A DNA stretch of 36,775 bases. Source: Candidatus Methylomirabilota bacterium. GTDB taxonomy: Bacteria; Methylomirabilota; Methylomirabilia; Methylomirabilales; 2-02-FULL-66-22. Below the pieces are notes generated by a model. The model was given only the letters and a program-made list of their open reading frames with translations. It was not told the DNA's origin and ran no database searches. Both the position numbers and the translations under genes were made by a program. This document shows, in pieces, positions 1-8,327 of the stretch (position 1 is its first letter; every line of letters starts with the position of its first letter). The stretch spans positions 1 through 36,775 of the forward strand of contig JACQVN010000033.1 in NCBI GenBank assembly GCA_016209735.1. Reading direction: 5' to 3'.

Positions 1-1
1 G

Positions 2-118
2 AATCCCCGCAGCAACCGGGCGGTGGCGGCCCTCTGCGCGGCCCTCACCGCCACCGAGACGTGCTTCCCGGGGACGAAGCTCCGGCTGGTGTATGAGCCC
101 CCGGTGTTGCAATCATGA
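2..118 (+). CDS. C-terminal tail of an unidentified protein (possibly a transposase)
   Basis: An open frame enters from the window edge and ends at TGA 116-118 after 38 residues. The tail contains ALTATETCFPGTKLRLVYE. From memory it resembles the C-termini of some IS-encoded transposases, but I cannot name a family. It is in the same frame as the truncated TctC gene that follows and is separated from it only by the stop codon. No terminal inverted repeat is visible between the two. Identity is uncertain; the open frame itself is plain. Confidence 0.3.
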   Translation, partial: NPRSNRAVAALCAALTATETCFPGTKLRLVYEPPVLQS

Positions 119-940
119 TTGCGCATATCCGGAGCTCTGAACTTGGGCCAGCAATTTATCGTGGACAACCGGGGCGGCGGCAGCACCATCATCGGCACCG
201 AGTTCTTGGCCAAGTCCAAGCCCGATGGCTACACCATCATGTTCATGAACTCGGCCCATGTCACCACCCCGCTCTTGATGACGACTCCCTACGACGCCCT
301 CAAGGACTTCGCTCCGATCACCGCCATCGCCCAGGCACAGTACTTGATGGCGCTCCATCCCTCCGTACCAGCGAATAATTTGCAGGAGTTCATTGCCCTG
401 GCCAAGACCAAGCCGGGACAAATCAGTTTCGCGTCGTCGGGAATGGGAGGACCGGCCCATCTGACGGCGGAGCTGTTCATGATCGCGGCTGGAGTCAAGA
501 TGCGGCATATCCCGTACAAAGGAGGAGGGCCGGCCCTGACCGATCTCCTCGGCGGCCAGGTCCAGGTGGGCTTCAATGTTCCCATAAACTACGCTCCCCA
601 CATCCAAAGCGGCAAGCTCAAGGGCATGGCCATCACCGGCAAGACCCGTTTGCCCAACTTGCGTCAGATGCCCACCTTCGCCGAGGCCGGTCTTCCGAAT
701 TACGACTCGAACGTCTCGTTTGGTGTTCTTGCGCCGGCCGGCACCCCGAAGGACATCATCGACAAACTGTCGGCCGAGATCGCCAAGATCATGGGCGCGC
801 CCGACTTGAGGAAAGCGCTGGTCAAGCAGGGAATGGGCACCTTTACCTCCACCCCTGACGAGTTCGGCGCGCTGTTGAAAGCGGACTCGGACAAGTTTAC
901 CTACGTTATCAGGACCGCCAACATCAAGCTCGAGAAATGA
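119..940 (+). pseudogene. Truncated Bug/TctC-type periplasmic substrate-binding protein
   Basis: The 273 residues match the middle and C-terminal part of the Bug/TctC family (PF03401): LGQQFIVDNRGGG, then the PDGYT segment, and a C-terminal region that pairs with the second lobe. Family members are about 320 residues and begin with a signal peptide and a YPSKPI-like strand. Here homology starts abruptly at about position 135, so the signal peptide and roughly the first 50 residues are missing. The only in-frame start is TTG at 119, directly after the stop codon of an unrelated tail and without a Shine-Dalgarno sequence. Without a signal peptide the product could not serve a TTT transporter. 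I read it as a broken gene produced by recombination or insertion, or as an assembly join. It ends convergently 46 bp from the amidohydrolase gene. Confidence 0.75.
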
Positions 941-986
941 TCGAAGGAGAAGCTGCGCACGCCGTGGACCCGCGGGACATTCCTCG

Positions 987-1736
987 CTATGACTGGACGG
1001 GCAGCCTGAACAGGTTGAGGGCCGTGCGGCTCAGGCAGTCTTCCAGTTGGGCGTCGGTCAGTCCGATGGTCCGGAAGGAGGCCAACTGCGCCGCGGCGTT
1101 GATGGGCGCGTCGGAGGCGAACAGCACCCGCTGCGAGCCGATCTTCGTGACCATCTCCTTCATGCGGACGGTCCCGCACCAGGTGGGCTCGAGGAAGATG
1201 TTCTCGCACAGCTCCGCGGCCATGACGGCCTCGTCGCTGAAGATGTTCGCGCCCGCGTGCGCCAGAATGATGGGCACCTCGGGGAACTGCCTGGCGCGCT
1301 GGATCTGCAGCGCCGGCAGCGAGAAGGGGATGCCCGGCCCGGTGTGCACGATGACCGGCACCTTGAAGTGCCTGGCGACCTCGTACACCTTGGTGGCGAA
1401 CCGCGCCACCGGGTTCACAGGCTGGAGATAGGTGTGCAGCTTGACCGCCACGAAGCCCAGCTTGGTGAAGCAGCGCTCGGCTTCCTGCCAGTACCGCTCG
1501 TCCTCCAGGGCCGGGCTCTCGTCCATGACCCCGAAGACCTTGCCGGGGTACTGCTGCATGAGCCGGGAGATCCGGTCGTGGGCAGCCTTCTGGTCGGGCA
1601 CCGTGTGGGGAATCGGGAGCACCAGGGAGACGTCCACACCCTCCGTCTCGTGCGGGGCCAGGATCTGAGCCTCCGTGAACGCCAGCTCGGTGACCCGGGA
1701 TTCGCCGAGGTGAACGTGCGTGTTGATCACCAGCAT
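987..1736 (-). CDS. Amidohydrolase-2 family metal-dependent hydrolase
   Basis: A 249-residue TIM-barrel hydrolase of the amidohydrolase-2 group (PF04909). These cytoplasmic enzymes hydrolyse or decarboxylate small carboxylic substrates. Visible metal-site features are the N-terminal HVH (NTHVHLGES), a lysine strand (VAVKLHTYLQP), the strand-5 His (VIVHTGPG), the strand-6 His (IILAHAG) and the strand-8 Asp (VLFASDAP). The start at 1736 has a GGAGA Shine-Dalgarno about 5 bp upstream and places the HVH motif at the N-terminus; longer starts add only low-complexity sequence. An amidase remnant lies just upstream on the same strand, so the pair may once have formed an amide or cyclic-imide degradation unit. 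The substrate is unknown. Confidence 0.85.
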   Translation of the reverse strand: MLVINTHVHLGESRVTELAFTEAQILAPHETEGVDVSLVLPIPHTVPDQKAAHDRISRLMQQYPGKVFGVMDESPALEDERYWQEAERCFTKLGFVAVKLHTYLQPVNPVARFATKVYEVARHFKVPVIVHTGPGIPFSLPALQIQRARQFPEVPIILAHAGANIFSDEAVMAAELCENIFLEPTWCGTVRMKEMVTKIGSQRVLFASDAPINAAAQLASFRTIGLTDAQLEDCLSRTALNLFRLPVQS

Positions 1737-1792
1737 CGTCTCTCCTCTCATTCGCGTGCGAAGACCGCCATGATTCGTCGTCCCCCGTCGTC

Positions 1793-2122
1793 TCAACCGG
1801 CCGCGAGCCCTGGTGCCGGAAAGAGGCCCAGCACTGCCTGGCACCAGCGGGCCACGGAGACCAGCCGGCCGTCAGCCGCATGGCCTCCCACCAACTGCAC
1901 GGCAAGCGGCAGGCCGGCCCCGTTCAGCCCGCTGGGCAGGGTGGCCGAAGGCAGCCCCAGCATGGTGAACCCGGCCAGCATCGCGTAGCTCCCGGTGGAA
2001 GCCAGCTTCGGGGCCGCGCCCTGCGCGGTCGGGAGCAGCAGGGCGTCAAAGCGCCGGAAGAGCCCTGCCAAAAGGTATTCGTCCTCTCCGATCTCAGGTC
2101 CGAATCTCACTGGATCCTCCCG
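1793..2122 (-). pseudogene. C-terminal fragment of an amidase-signature enzyme
   Basis: The last ~110 residues of this frame match the C-terminus of the amidase signature family (GatA/AtzF type): FDALLLPTAQGAAPKL, then GLPSATLPSGL and GLPLAVQLVGGHAADGRLVSVA. The amidase core, with the catalytic Lys and Ser-cisSer-Ser triad of the GGSSGG region, is absent. Upstream codons to about 2500 form GC-rich sequence with no amidase similarity and no credible start. The fragment ends 56 bp before the amidohydrolase gene on the same strand. It is a decayed gene and cannot be catalytic. Confidence 0.7.
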
Positions 2123-2547
2123 CGCGCTCCGAGCCCCCAGTTGGCTCGCTCCCCTGCCCCGGGACCTTGGGGGACCCCCGCGATCCGATCGCGGCGGAGT
2201 ATCCGGCGCATCGGCGGCGGCTGTCAAGGGGAAACAAAAGACGCGGAGGTCACGCGTCTCTTGGAGATCTGCATCGAGGTCCACCGATGCGTGACGCCCG
2301 GCGAGAGCACGGATCCCTTCGAAGCGTTTCCGCTTGACACGCACGTCCGGGGCGGGGCATATTCGCCCCGGCGTGGGGGCCGCCGGCCGGGACCGAGGTC
2401 GGGCGGGCTGCCGCCGCCCCGGCGGGGTCGCGGCGAGGCCCGCGGCCGGATCGGCGCGGGCGCCCGAAGAGGAGACCCCCCTCTTCCCGCTTGTCAACCC
2501 GCAGGAAGGCACGTTCCCGTCGACGGTGCTGCCGAGAGGAGTGCTCG
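2123..2547. other. 425-bp intergenic region between the amidase remnant and the cupin gene
   Basis: No gene is supported here. The region holds a 7-bp inverted repeat AGACGCG/CGCGTCT with a 7-bp spacer (2239-2259), which could be an operator or hairpin. It also holds a promoter-like pair (2334-2363) and a GC-rich leader with hairpin GAAGAGG/CCTCTTC (2466-2486). All lie upstream of the plus-strand cupin gene. Part of the left end is probably decayed amidase or flanking sequence. Confidence 0.5.
2334..2363 (+). promoter_or_regulatory. Probable sigma-70 promoter for the cupin gene and perhaps the TTT operon
   Basis: A perfect -35 TTGACA (2334-2339) is followed after 18 bp by CATATT (2358-2363), a 4/6 match to the -10 consensus. 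It lies 185 bp upstream of the cupin ATG, giving a long GC-rich leader with a hairpin at 2466-2486. The inverted repeat at 2239-2259 is about 75 bp upstream and could bind a regulator. Confidence 0.5.
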
Positions 2548-2919
2548 ATGGAATACGTTCGCAAGGTGGATTTCGCGGCCTTCGCGCAGAGCGGGGCCGA
2601 CGAGCGCGTGACCCAGAAGCTGCTGGATCACGCCTCGGGCGCGAAAACCTGCACGATCCATTGCATCAAGACGCCCGCCGCCGGCGGCTCTCCGGCCGGC
2701 ATGCACGTCCACGACGTCGATCAGATCTTCTACATTCTGAGCGGCACGATGAGCATCGAGATCGAGGGCAAGCAGTACGACTGCTCTGCCGGCTCGCTCA
2801 TTATCTTCCCTGCCGGCGTGCGGCACCGCAACTGGAACGCCGGCAACGAGCCCACCGTTCACCTGGCCTTCAATACGCCCCTGCCTGATCCCCAGGTCCC
2901 CTTCGCCAGGTCGGTCTAA
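2548..2919 (+). CDS. Small cupin-2 domain protein
   Basis: A 123-residue single-domain cupin (PF07883). Motif 1 reads GMHVHDVDQIFYILSG and motif 2 reads GSLIIFPAGVRHRNWN, which supply metal ligands His-x-His, Asp/Gln and the distal His. Such proteins are dioxygenases, isomerases or ligand-binding proteins; the substrate cannot be read from sequence. ATG 2548 is preceded by GAGAGGA 7 bp upstream. It is followed at 142 bp by the TctC gene on the same strand. It may therefore be co-transcribed with the transporter operon and act on the imported compound, which is inference. Confidence 0.8.
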   Translation: MEYVRKVDFAAFAQSGADERVTQKLLDHASGAKTCTIHCIKTPAAGGSPAGMHVHDVDQIFYILSGTMSIEIEGKQYDCSAGSLIIFPAGVRHRNWNAGNEPTVHLAFNTPLPDPQVPFARSV

Positions 2920-3061
2920 CCTGGCGGACGGGCGGCCTGCGGAACGGCTCTGCACGAGGGATTTGGCGTGGGGAAATGGTGGCAGCCCGAGACGCTCACG
3001 TATGCTCCCCCGGCGGCATTCTGTCCCCGATTCAATCGATGATCCCACAGGAGAGATGAAA

Positions 3062-4075
3062 ATGATCAAGAGAAACAGTCACTGGGTGTCGCTGGGGCTC
3101 TTCCTTCTCCCGTTGTTGCTTGCACCACAGCAGGCCGTGAGCGCGCAGGACGGCTATCCCAATAAACCCATCCGCCTGATCCTGGGCGTGGCTCCCGGTG
3201 GTGCCATGGAAACGGCCGCCCGGCAATGGATGCCATATCTGGAAAAGGACTTGGGTGTGCCGATCAGACTGGACTCGATCCCCGGCGCCGAAGGGATCAT
3301 CGCCAACAGGACGGCTGCGGCCGCAGAGCCTGACGGGTACACATTCGTGCAAATGCCCCTCAGCTTTCTCCCCGCTCAAACCCTCATTTTCAAGGCCCCC
3401 TATGATTTCAATGCGTTCGAGATCATCTCGAACTACATCACGGACCCCATGGTGATAATGGTCCATAAGGACTCGCAATGGAAGACCCTCAAAGAGCTGA
3501 TCGCGTATGCGAAGTCCAAGCCGGAGGGAACGCTGAACTTCGGGCAGTCCTCCCTGACGGCCCCCGCAGCCTTGGTATTACATGCGCTGGAGGAGGCCGT
3601 GGGCATAAAGCTCAACATCGTTTCCTTCAACGGCGGCGGCCCATCCCGGCTGGCCTTGGCAGGGAGACATACCGACGCCTCCCTCACCGGGTTATTCGCC
3701 AGCGCGAGTATTTCGGAATTCGTCCGGGTGCTCGGGGTGGCGCAAGAGAAGAATCTCTGGGAGAAAGAGAGCAAGAATGCTCCCACCCTCAATAAAGAGC
3801 TGGGGATAACTATCCCCCAGGCCGCCGACACCATTTCGCTGTTTGCGCCTGCAGGCTTCTCCAAGCGATACCCGGAGCGGGCAAAGAAATTCAGCACGGC
3901 TTTCTTTCGCGTATTCGAGAATCCCAGCTACAGAGCGGCCATACAGAAACTTGGAGACGCAGGAAGAGTCTTGCCCCGCACTGCCGAGGAATCCCAGCGA
4001 CTCCTTCTGGCTGACTACGAGCTTTACAAGCAGTATGCGCATTTGTTCAAGGACTACAAGCTCCAAAAGAAGTGA
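3062..4075 (+). CDS. tctC: Bug/TctC-type tripartite tricarboxylate transporter binding protein
   Basis: A 337-residue periplasmic solute-binding protein of the Bug family (PF03401), the receptor of a TTT transporter. It captures a carboxylate and delivers it to TctA/TctB. Residues 1-28 form a signal peptide (KRN, hydrophobic core, cleavage near AVSA/QDG) with no lipobox cysteine. The mature start YPNKPIRLILGVAPGGAMETAARQW is typical, as is the later PDGYTF segment. Two nearby ATGs exist. The one at 3062 is chosen because AGGAGAG ends 6 bp upstream, whereas ATG 3056 is too close. tctB and tctA follow on the same strand. The ligand is unknown; known family ligands include citrate and other di- and tricarboxylates. 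Confidence 0.9.
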   Translation: MIKRNSHWVSLGLFLLPLLLAPQQAVSAQDGYPNKPIRLILGVAPGGAMETAARQWMPYLEKDLGVPIRLDSIPGAEGIIANRTAAAAEPDGYTFVQMPLSFLPAQTLIFKAPYDFNAFEIISNYITDPMVIMVHKDSQWKTLKELIAYAKSKPEGTLNFGQSSLTAPAALVLHALEEAVGIKLNIVSFNGGGPSRLALAGRHTDASLTGLFASASISEFVRVLGVAQEKNLWEKESKNAPTLNKELGITIPQAADTISLFAPAGFSKRYPERAKKFSTAFFRVFENPSYRAAIQKLGDAGRVLPRTAEESQRLLLADYELYKQYAHLFKDYKLQKK

Positions 4076-4305
4076 CTGGTCACGCCAGCAACGACCAGCC
4101 TCAACCCGCCCCACGAGCCTCTCGGGGAGCGCCCTGCTGAAGACCTCGGCGTCGAGCCCTGCGGGATCCTGAACCGCCGACCGCCGCACCGAGGCGCCAG
4201 GCGCCCGAGTTCGAGGCCGCGCTGCGGAGGTCGGCGGGGCGCGGCAGAGCGAACAGGGTGGCGGTCCGCCGGAGCCTCTGTGGCCGGAAAGAAGAGGGGA
4301 AGAGA

Positions 4306-4785
4306 GTGGCCAGAGAAGTCCTCAACTACTTGAAACAGAACGGGTTCTGCATCTTGGCGTTGCTCTTCCTGGTTGCATACTGGCAATCCGCAAAGGACCT
4401 GCCGCTCCGGTCCACGTATTTCCCGCGCCTCATAATGACCTATGTGTTTATTCCTATCCTCCTGTGGAATATCGTCGGGAGCATTGTTGACCTGAGGAAG
4501 CGGCCCGGGAAGGAGGCTCTACCGGAGGGGGCCGAGACGAGCGGATTCGACAGCCATGATATGAAGAAGGTCATCGGGATCGTGCTGACATTCCTCTATA
4601 TTCTCCTCATCTCCCGCCTGGGGTTTTACGTGAGCAGCACGCTGTATTTTCTGTCGTTCATCTTCCTCCTGAACATCCGTAATCATCTCAAGACCGTTCT
4701 GTATATCCTCTTGATGAATGGTTTCATGTACATGGCGTTCGAACGATGGCTGGGCATACAGATTCCCCGCGGGCTCTTGTTTTAG
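4306..4785 (+). CDS. tctB: TctB-family small membrane subunit of a TTT transporter
   Basis: A 159-residue integral membrane protein of the TctB family (PF07331), the small permease subunit that pairs with TctA. Four hydrophobic segments are visible: FCILALLFLVAYW, LIMTYVFIPILLW, VIGIVLTFLYILLI to FYVSSTLYFLSFIFLL, and TVLYILLMNGFMYMAF. A charged loop links the first and second pairs. The start is GTG 4306, with GAGGGG 7 bp upstream; the upstream in-frame stretch is charged and non-hydrophobic. It lies between the TctC and TctA genes in the usual order. The 230 bp before it contains no recognisable gene. Confidence 0.85.
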   Translation: MAREVLNYLKQNGFCILALLFLVAYWQSAKDLPLRSTYFPRLIMTYVFIPILLWNIVGSIVDLRKRPGKEALPEGAETSGFDSHDMKKVIGIVLTFLYILLISRLGFYVSSTLYFLSFIFLLNIRNHLKTVLYILLMNGFMYMAFERWLGIQIPRGLLF

Positions 4786-4855
4786 CCCTCGCGACCCTGC
4801 GCAGCGATGACCGCCATGCTCGGCAGAATCCCGCGACCGCATGAGACGTGATCCC

Positions 4856-4871
4856 CGCAAGCACTCTTGCG
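4856..4871 (+). promoter_or_regulatory. Small hairpin just upstream of the tctA ribosome-binding site
   Basis: CGCAAG-CACT-CTTGCG forms a perfect 6-bp stem with a 4-nt loop. It ends 3 bp before the GGGAGGAG Shine-Dalgarno of tctA (4875-4882). It could stabilise the downstream mRNA or tune tctA translation relative to tctB. There is no T-tract, so it is not a terminator. Confidence 0.35.
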
Positions 4872-4890
4872 CACGGGAGGAGATTCTGGG

Positions 4891-6402
4891 GTGCCCAGTA
4901 CGTTCGATTTCATAAGGATGGGCGCAGGCGTCTTGTTTTCCCTCGAGCCATTTACCATGTTATTGGTGGGGATGCTCGTCGGGCTCGTATTCGGCGCCCT
5001 TCCGGGTTTCAGCTCGGGCAACACGTCAGCGTTGATGCTTCCCCTGACCCTGGGGATGAGTAATGCGGGCGCAATCATTTTCATCTGCGGGATTTATTGC
5101 GGCGCCCAGTACGGCGGCGGAATCCCGTCCATATTGATCGGTGTGCCGGGAACAACCGGAGCCATCGCCACCGTCTTCGACGGATATCCCATGGCTCAGC
5201 AGGGGAAATCCGATCAGGCGCTCGGACTGTCTTTGCAGTCGTCCACCTTCGGGGGGATCGTCGCTTCGGTGATTGCCATTTTTCTGATTCGTCCGATCGC
5301 AGGCATCGCCCTGGCATTCGGTCCCGCCGAAATGGCCCTGCTGGCGGTGGTCGGTCTTGCGATCATTGCCTCCATCGTCGGGGAGAACATCAGAAAGGGC
5401 CTGCTGGCCACCGTGGTGGGGTTGTTGATGGGGACGATGTCTGCGGATCCGGCCCTCGGGCTCTCGCGGCTGAATTTCGGCTTTCTGGAATTATATGACA
5501 GCCTGCCATTGACCCCGATCATCATGGGATTGTTTGCCTTCCCGACTGTGATCGAGTTGATCAACGGGGGCTCCTTTGGCAACAAGAAGGCCCGCGAGGT
5601 CGGGACAAAAGTCATGGAGGGTGTGTGGGCCGGGTGTCGGAGGCCCCTGGCCAATTTGCGTGCGGCCTTGATCGGCCTCTTTGTCGGCATCGTGCCGGGC
5701 GCCGGCATCGATATCGGCTCCTTCATGGCGTATAGCCTGGAGAAATCGTTGAGCAAGTCCCCCGAAACCTTCGGGAAAGGGAATCCGGACGGCGTGGTTG
5801 CGTCCGAGGGGGCAAATAACGGCGTGACCGCCGGAGCGCTGGTCCCGGCGATCTCGCTGGGCGTGCCGGGGGGCACGACCACGGCGGTGATGCTCACTGC
5901 GATGACGCTGCACGGCGTGCAGACGGGCCCGCAGGTGCTCAGGAATTTTCCCGGTGACGCGTATGCGGTGATGCTGGCGTGTCTGGTCTGCTCGATCTTA
6001 ACCTTCCCCATGGGATACCTGTTCAATAAGGTGTCGGTGAAGGTCCTCATGGTGAAGGTGGGCTACCTCATTCCGGGCGTATTCGGTCTGTGCATCATTG
6101 GTTCCTATGCCATCCGCGGGTTCGGAATCGACATGTACCTGTGCTTGATCGCCGGGCTCATTGGAATCGCCATGAAGCTGGGCGATTACCCACTGCCGCC
6201 GCTGATTCTCGGGTTTATCCTCGCGCCAATTGCGGAGCAGAATTTCGTCCGGGCGATCCTGCTGTCCAAGGGGAATCTGGGGATCTTTGTCGCGAGTCCG
6301 ATTTCCAAGGTCATGTGGGCTGTTATTCTCGTCACCTTCCTGTTGCCCATAGTCATACACCTGGTCCGAAGCATCCAGGGTCGTCGCGCGGCGGGTGCAT
6401 AG
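4891..6402 (+). CDS. tctA: TctA-family large membrane subunit of a TTT transporter
   Basis: A 503-residue polytopic membrane protein of the TctA family (PF01970), the main permease subunit, with about 12 hydrophobic segments. Family hallmarks are the repeated Gly/Pro-rich hairpins: ALPGFSSGNTSALMLPLT and GAQYGGGIPSILIGVPGT in the N-terminal half, and GIVPGAGIDIGSFMAYSLE plus SLGVPGGTTTAVML in the C-terminal half. Length is normal (about 500). GTG 4891 is preceded by GGGAGGAG at 8 bp, better than the earlier in-frame TTG. The leuC-like gene follows 28 bp downstream on the same strand, so transport and metabolism look co-transcribed. Confidence 0.92.
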   Translation: MPSTFDFIRMGAGVLFSLEPFTMLLVGMLVGLVFGALPGFSSGNTSALMLPLTLGMSNAGAIIFICGIYCGAQYGGGIPSILIGVPGTTGAIATVFDGYPMAQQGKSDQALGLSLQSSTFGGIVASVIAIFLIRPIAGIALAFGPAEMALLAVVGLAIIASIVGENIRKGLLATVVGLLMGTMSADPALGLSRLNFGFLELYDSLPLTPIIMGLFAFPTVIELINGGSFGNKKAREVGTKVMEGVWAGCRRPLANLRAALIGLFVGIVPGAGIDIGSFMAYSLEKSLSKSPETFGKGNPDGVVASEGANNGVTAGALVPAISLGVPGGTTTAVMLTAMTLHGVQTGPQVLRNFPGDAYAVMLACLVCSILTFPMGYLFNKVSVKVLMVKVGYLIPGVFGLCIIGSYAIRGFGIDMYLCLIAGLIGIAMKLGDYPLPPLILGFILAPIAEQNFVRAILLSKGNLGIFVASPISKVMWAVILVTFLLPIVIHLVRSIQGRRAAGA

Positions 6403-6430
6403 GGGGAAGGGGAATACGGAGGCGGCGCGG

Positions 6431-7684
6431 ATGGGAATGACGATGGCGGAAAAGGTTCTGGAAAGGGCGGGCGGGAAAGCACCCGTGAGGGCAGGGCAGT
6501 ATATTACGGCGAAGCCTGACCTGGTCTTCATGGGCGATGGACTGGCGGATGTCTATACGATTCTGCAAGAGGCGAATGTGGGTTCGATCTGGGATGCGTC
6601 GAAGGTCGTCAGTTTGATGGATCATGCCGTACCCTCCCCGACAATCGGTCTGGCCGAGAAGTACAAGACCATACGGACGGCGGTCCGCGAATTGGGGATT
6701 GCCACCGCCTACGGGGAAAGGGTCGGTATCTGCCATCAGGCGCTCCCGGAAAAGGGGCATGTAATCCCGGGTGAATTCATCCTGGGCCTGGATTCCCACA
6801 GCACGACGCATGGGGCCTTCGGGGCAGCGAGCACTGCGATCGGCTATACCGAGATGGCCTACGTCCTCAAGACGGGCGCTCTCTGGGTGCGCGTTCCGGA
6901 AACGATAAAGTTCAATATCCTCGGAGAGCTTTCCCCCCGCGTCATGTCCAAGGATGTCCTGCTTCACATCGCCGGACGGTATTCGGTTGAGGTCGCCCAA
7001 TACAAGGCGATCGAGTTTACGGGGCCCACCGCCCGGGGGATGAGCGTGGCGGGCAGGATGACCATGAGCAACATGGGTGTCGAGCTTGGCGCCAAGTTCG
7101 CGTTCTTCGAAGCGGATGAAAAGACGCTGGCGTTTCTTCGCCAGAGGACGCAGAGGCCGGTGGGACTGTTCGGGGCCGATGCGGACGCACGCTATGAGAG
7201 CGTCCACGAGGTGGATGTCAGCGCGCTGGAGCCCCAGGTATCGCTCCCGCACAGAGTGGACAATGTGGCCCCGATCAGCGCGATCGGGAATATCAAGATC
7301 GACCAGGCGTTTCTCGGCTCCTGTACGAATGCGCGGACAGAGGACCTGGAAGTGGCAGCCGGTATCCTGGAGGGCAGACACATTCATCGGGACGTCAGAA
7401 TGCTTGTCATACCGGCATCATGGGAAGTCTATACGGAGGCGATGAGAAAGGGCTTGATGGAGATCTTCATCAGGGCGGGAGCCCTGATCGGAACCCCGGG
7501 GTGCGGTCCGTGCTGCGGCACGCATCAGGGGATTCTGGCGGGGGGGGAGCGGTGTATCGGGAGTCACAACCGGAACTTCAAGGGGCGGATGGGGAGCAAC
7601 GATGCCGAAGTCTATCTCGCGTCTCCGGCCACCGTGGCCGCATCTGCCATAGAGGGGTGCATCGCGGACCCGCGTACGTACTGA
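6431..7684 (+). CDS. Aconitase/LeuC-family dehydratase, large subunit
   Basis: A 417-residue [4Fe-4S] hydro-lyase of the LeuC/homoaconitase large-subunit type. Cluster cysteines are visible at 298 (GSCTNA), 358 and 361 (GCGPCCG), and the substrate-loop motif DSHSTTHGAFG lies at 121-131. The length fits the short archaeal-type IPMI/homoaconitase group rather than the ~470-residue enterobacterial LeuC. ATG 6431 has GGAGG 8 bp upstream. It lies directly behind tctA and before a LeuD-type subunit, with no leuA or leuB nearby. I therefore expect a catabolic hydratase or isomerase of an imported 2-hydroxy acid, comparable in concept to 2,3-dimethylmalate dehydratase, and not leucine synthesis. The substrate is inferred only. 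Confidence 0.85.
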   Translation: MGMTMAEKVLERAGGKAPVRAGQYITAKPDLVFMGDGLADVYTILQEANVGSIWDASKVVSLMDHAVPSPTIGLAEKYKTIRTAVRELGIATAYGERVGICHQALPEKGHVIPGEFILGLDSHSTTHGAFGAASTAIGYTEMAYVLKTGALWVRVPETIKFNILGELSPRVMSKDVLLHIAGRYSVEVAQYKAIEFTGPTARGMSVAGRMTMSNMGVELGAKFAFFEADEKTLAFLRQRTQRPVGLFGADADARYESVHEVDVSALEPQVSLPHRVDNVAPISAIGNIKIDQAFLGSCTNARTEDLEVAAGILEGRHIHRDVRMLVIPASWEVYTEAMRKGLMEIFIRAGALIGTPGCGPCCGTHQGILAGGERCIGSHNRNFKGRMGSNDAEVYLASPATVAASAIEGCIADPRTY

Positions 7685-7714
7685 TGCGAAGCGTCTCGGG
7701 AGGAGGCAAGCCAG

Positions 7715-8200
7715 ATGGGTCTTGTCATGGACGGGAGGGTATGGGTTTTCGGAGATCATATCAATACCGACCTCATGTGCCCGGGCGCCTATCAATGGGG
7801 AACCTGGGAAGAGATTCGCCCTCACGTTCTGGAGGCCTGCAACCCCAGATTCCCCAAGGAAGTCGGGCCGGGAGACGTAATAATTGCGGGAAGAAATTTC
7901 GGGTGCGGATCCAGCCGAGAAAAGGCCCCAAAGAATTTGAAGCATCTCGGGATCCGTTGTGTCGTGGCCGAGTCCTTTGGGAGGCTATTCTTTCGCAATT
8001 GCATCGCGATCGGCCTCCCGATCTTACCGTGCGGAAACGTCGCGTCGCGATTTGAAACGGGGGATCGGGCACGCATCGATGTGGAGCAGGCCGTCGTGGA
8101 AAACTGCACGAGGGGTCTGAGGCTCACTGCGGAACCCCTCTCGCGCGAAATGATAGATACCTTGCGGGAGGGTGGGATCATTGCGTTGCTGAGAAAATAA
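7715..8200 (+). CDS. Aconitase/LeuD-family dehydratase, small (swivel) subunit
   Basis: A 161-residue swivel-domain subunit that partners the preceding large subunit. The signature is [11 protein letters not shown] (60-69), with [10 protein letters not shown] at the N-terminus. The substrate-specificity loop is unusual: isopropylmalate and homoaconitate enzymes usually have a YLRx or YLNT motif, but here residues 26-29 read YQWG. In this family that loop contacts the substrate side chain, so a different substrate is likely. ATG 7715 follows GGGAGGAGG by 8 bp. The gene starts 30 bp after the large subunit. Confidence 0.85.
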   Translation: MGLVMDGRVWVFGDHINTDLMCPGAYQWGTWEEIRPHVLEACNPRFPKEVGPGDVIIAGRNFGCGSSREKAPKNLKHLGIRCVVAESFGRLFFRNCIAIGLPILPCGNVASRFETGDRARIDVEQAVVENCTRGLRLTAEPLSREMIDTLREGGIIALLRK

Positions 8201-8327
8201 CAGGCGGGCGACGACGGATCGCGGTCGGCACACCTGGGATCAGGCCGCAGGAGCACTTTTGGCGACGAGGATGTATGCGCTTCAGGGCTGAGGCGGTGTT
8301 AGTCACGAAAGGGAAGGAGTGACAGAG

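Noticed and set aside
2123-2512. Full 239-residue amidase-like gene
   Set aside because: Only the C-terminal ~110 residues resemble amidases. The upstream half is unrelated GC-rich translation, so only a fragment is annotated.
6431-8200. leuC/leuD as leucine biosynthesis genes
   Set aside because: They sit in a transporter operon without leuA or leuB, and the small-subunit specificity loop is atypical. The family assignment is kept, but the leucine role and symbols are not.
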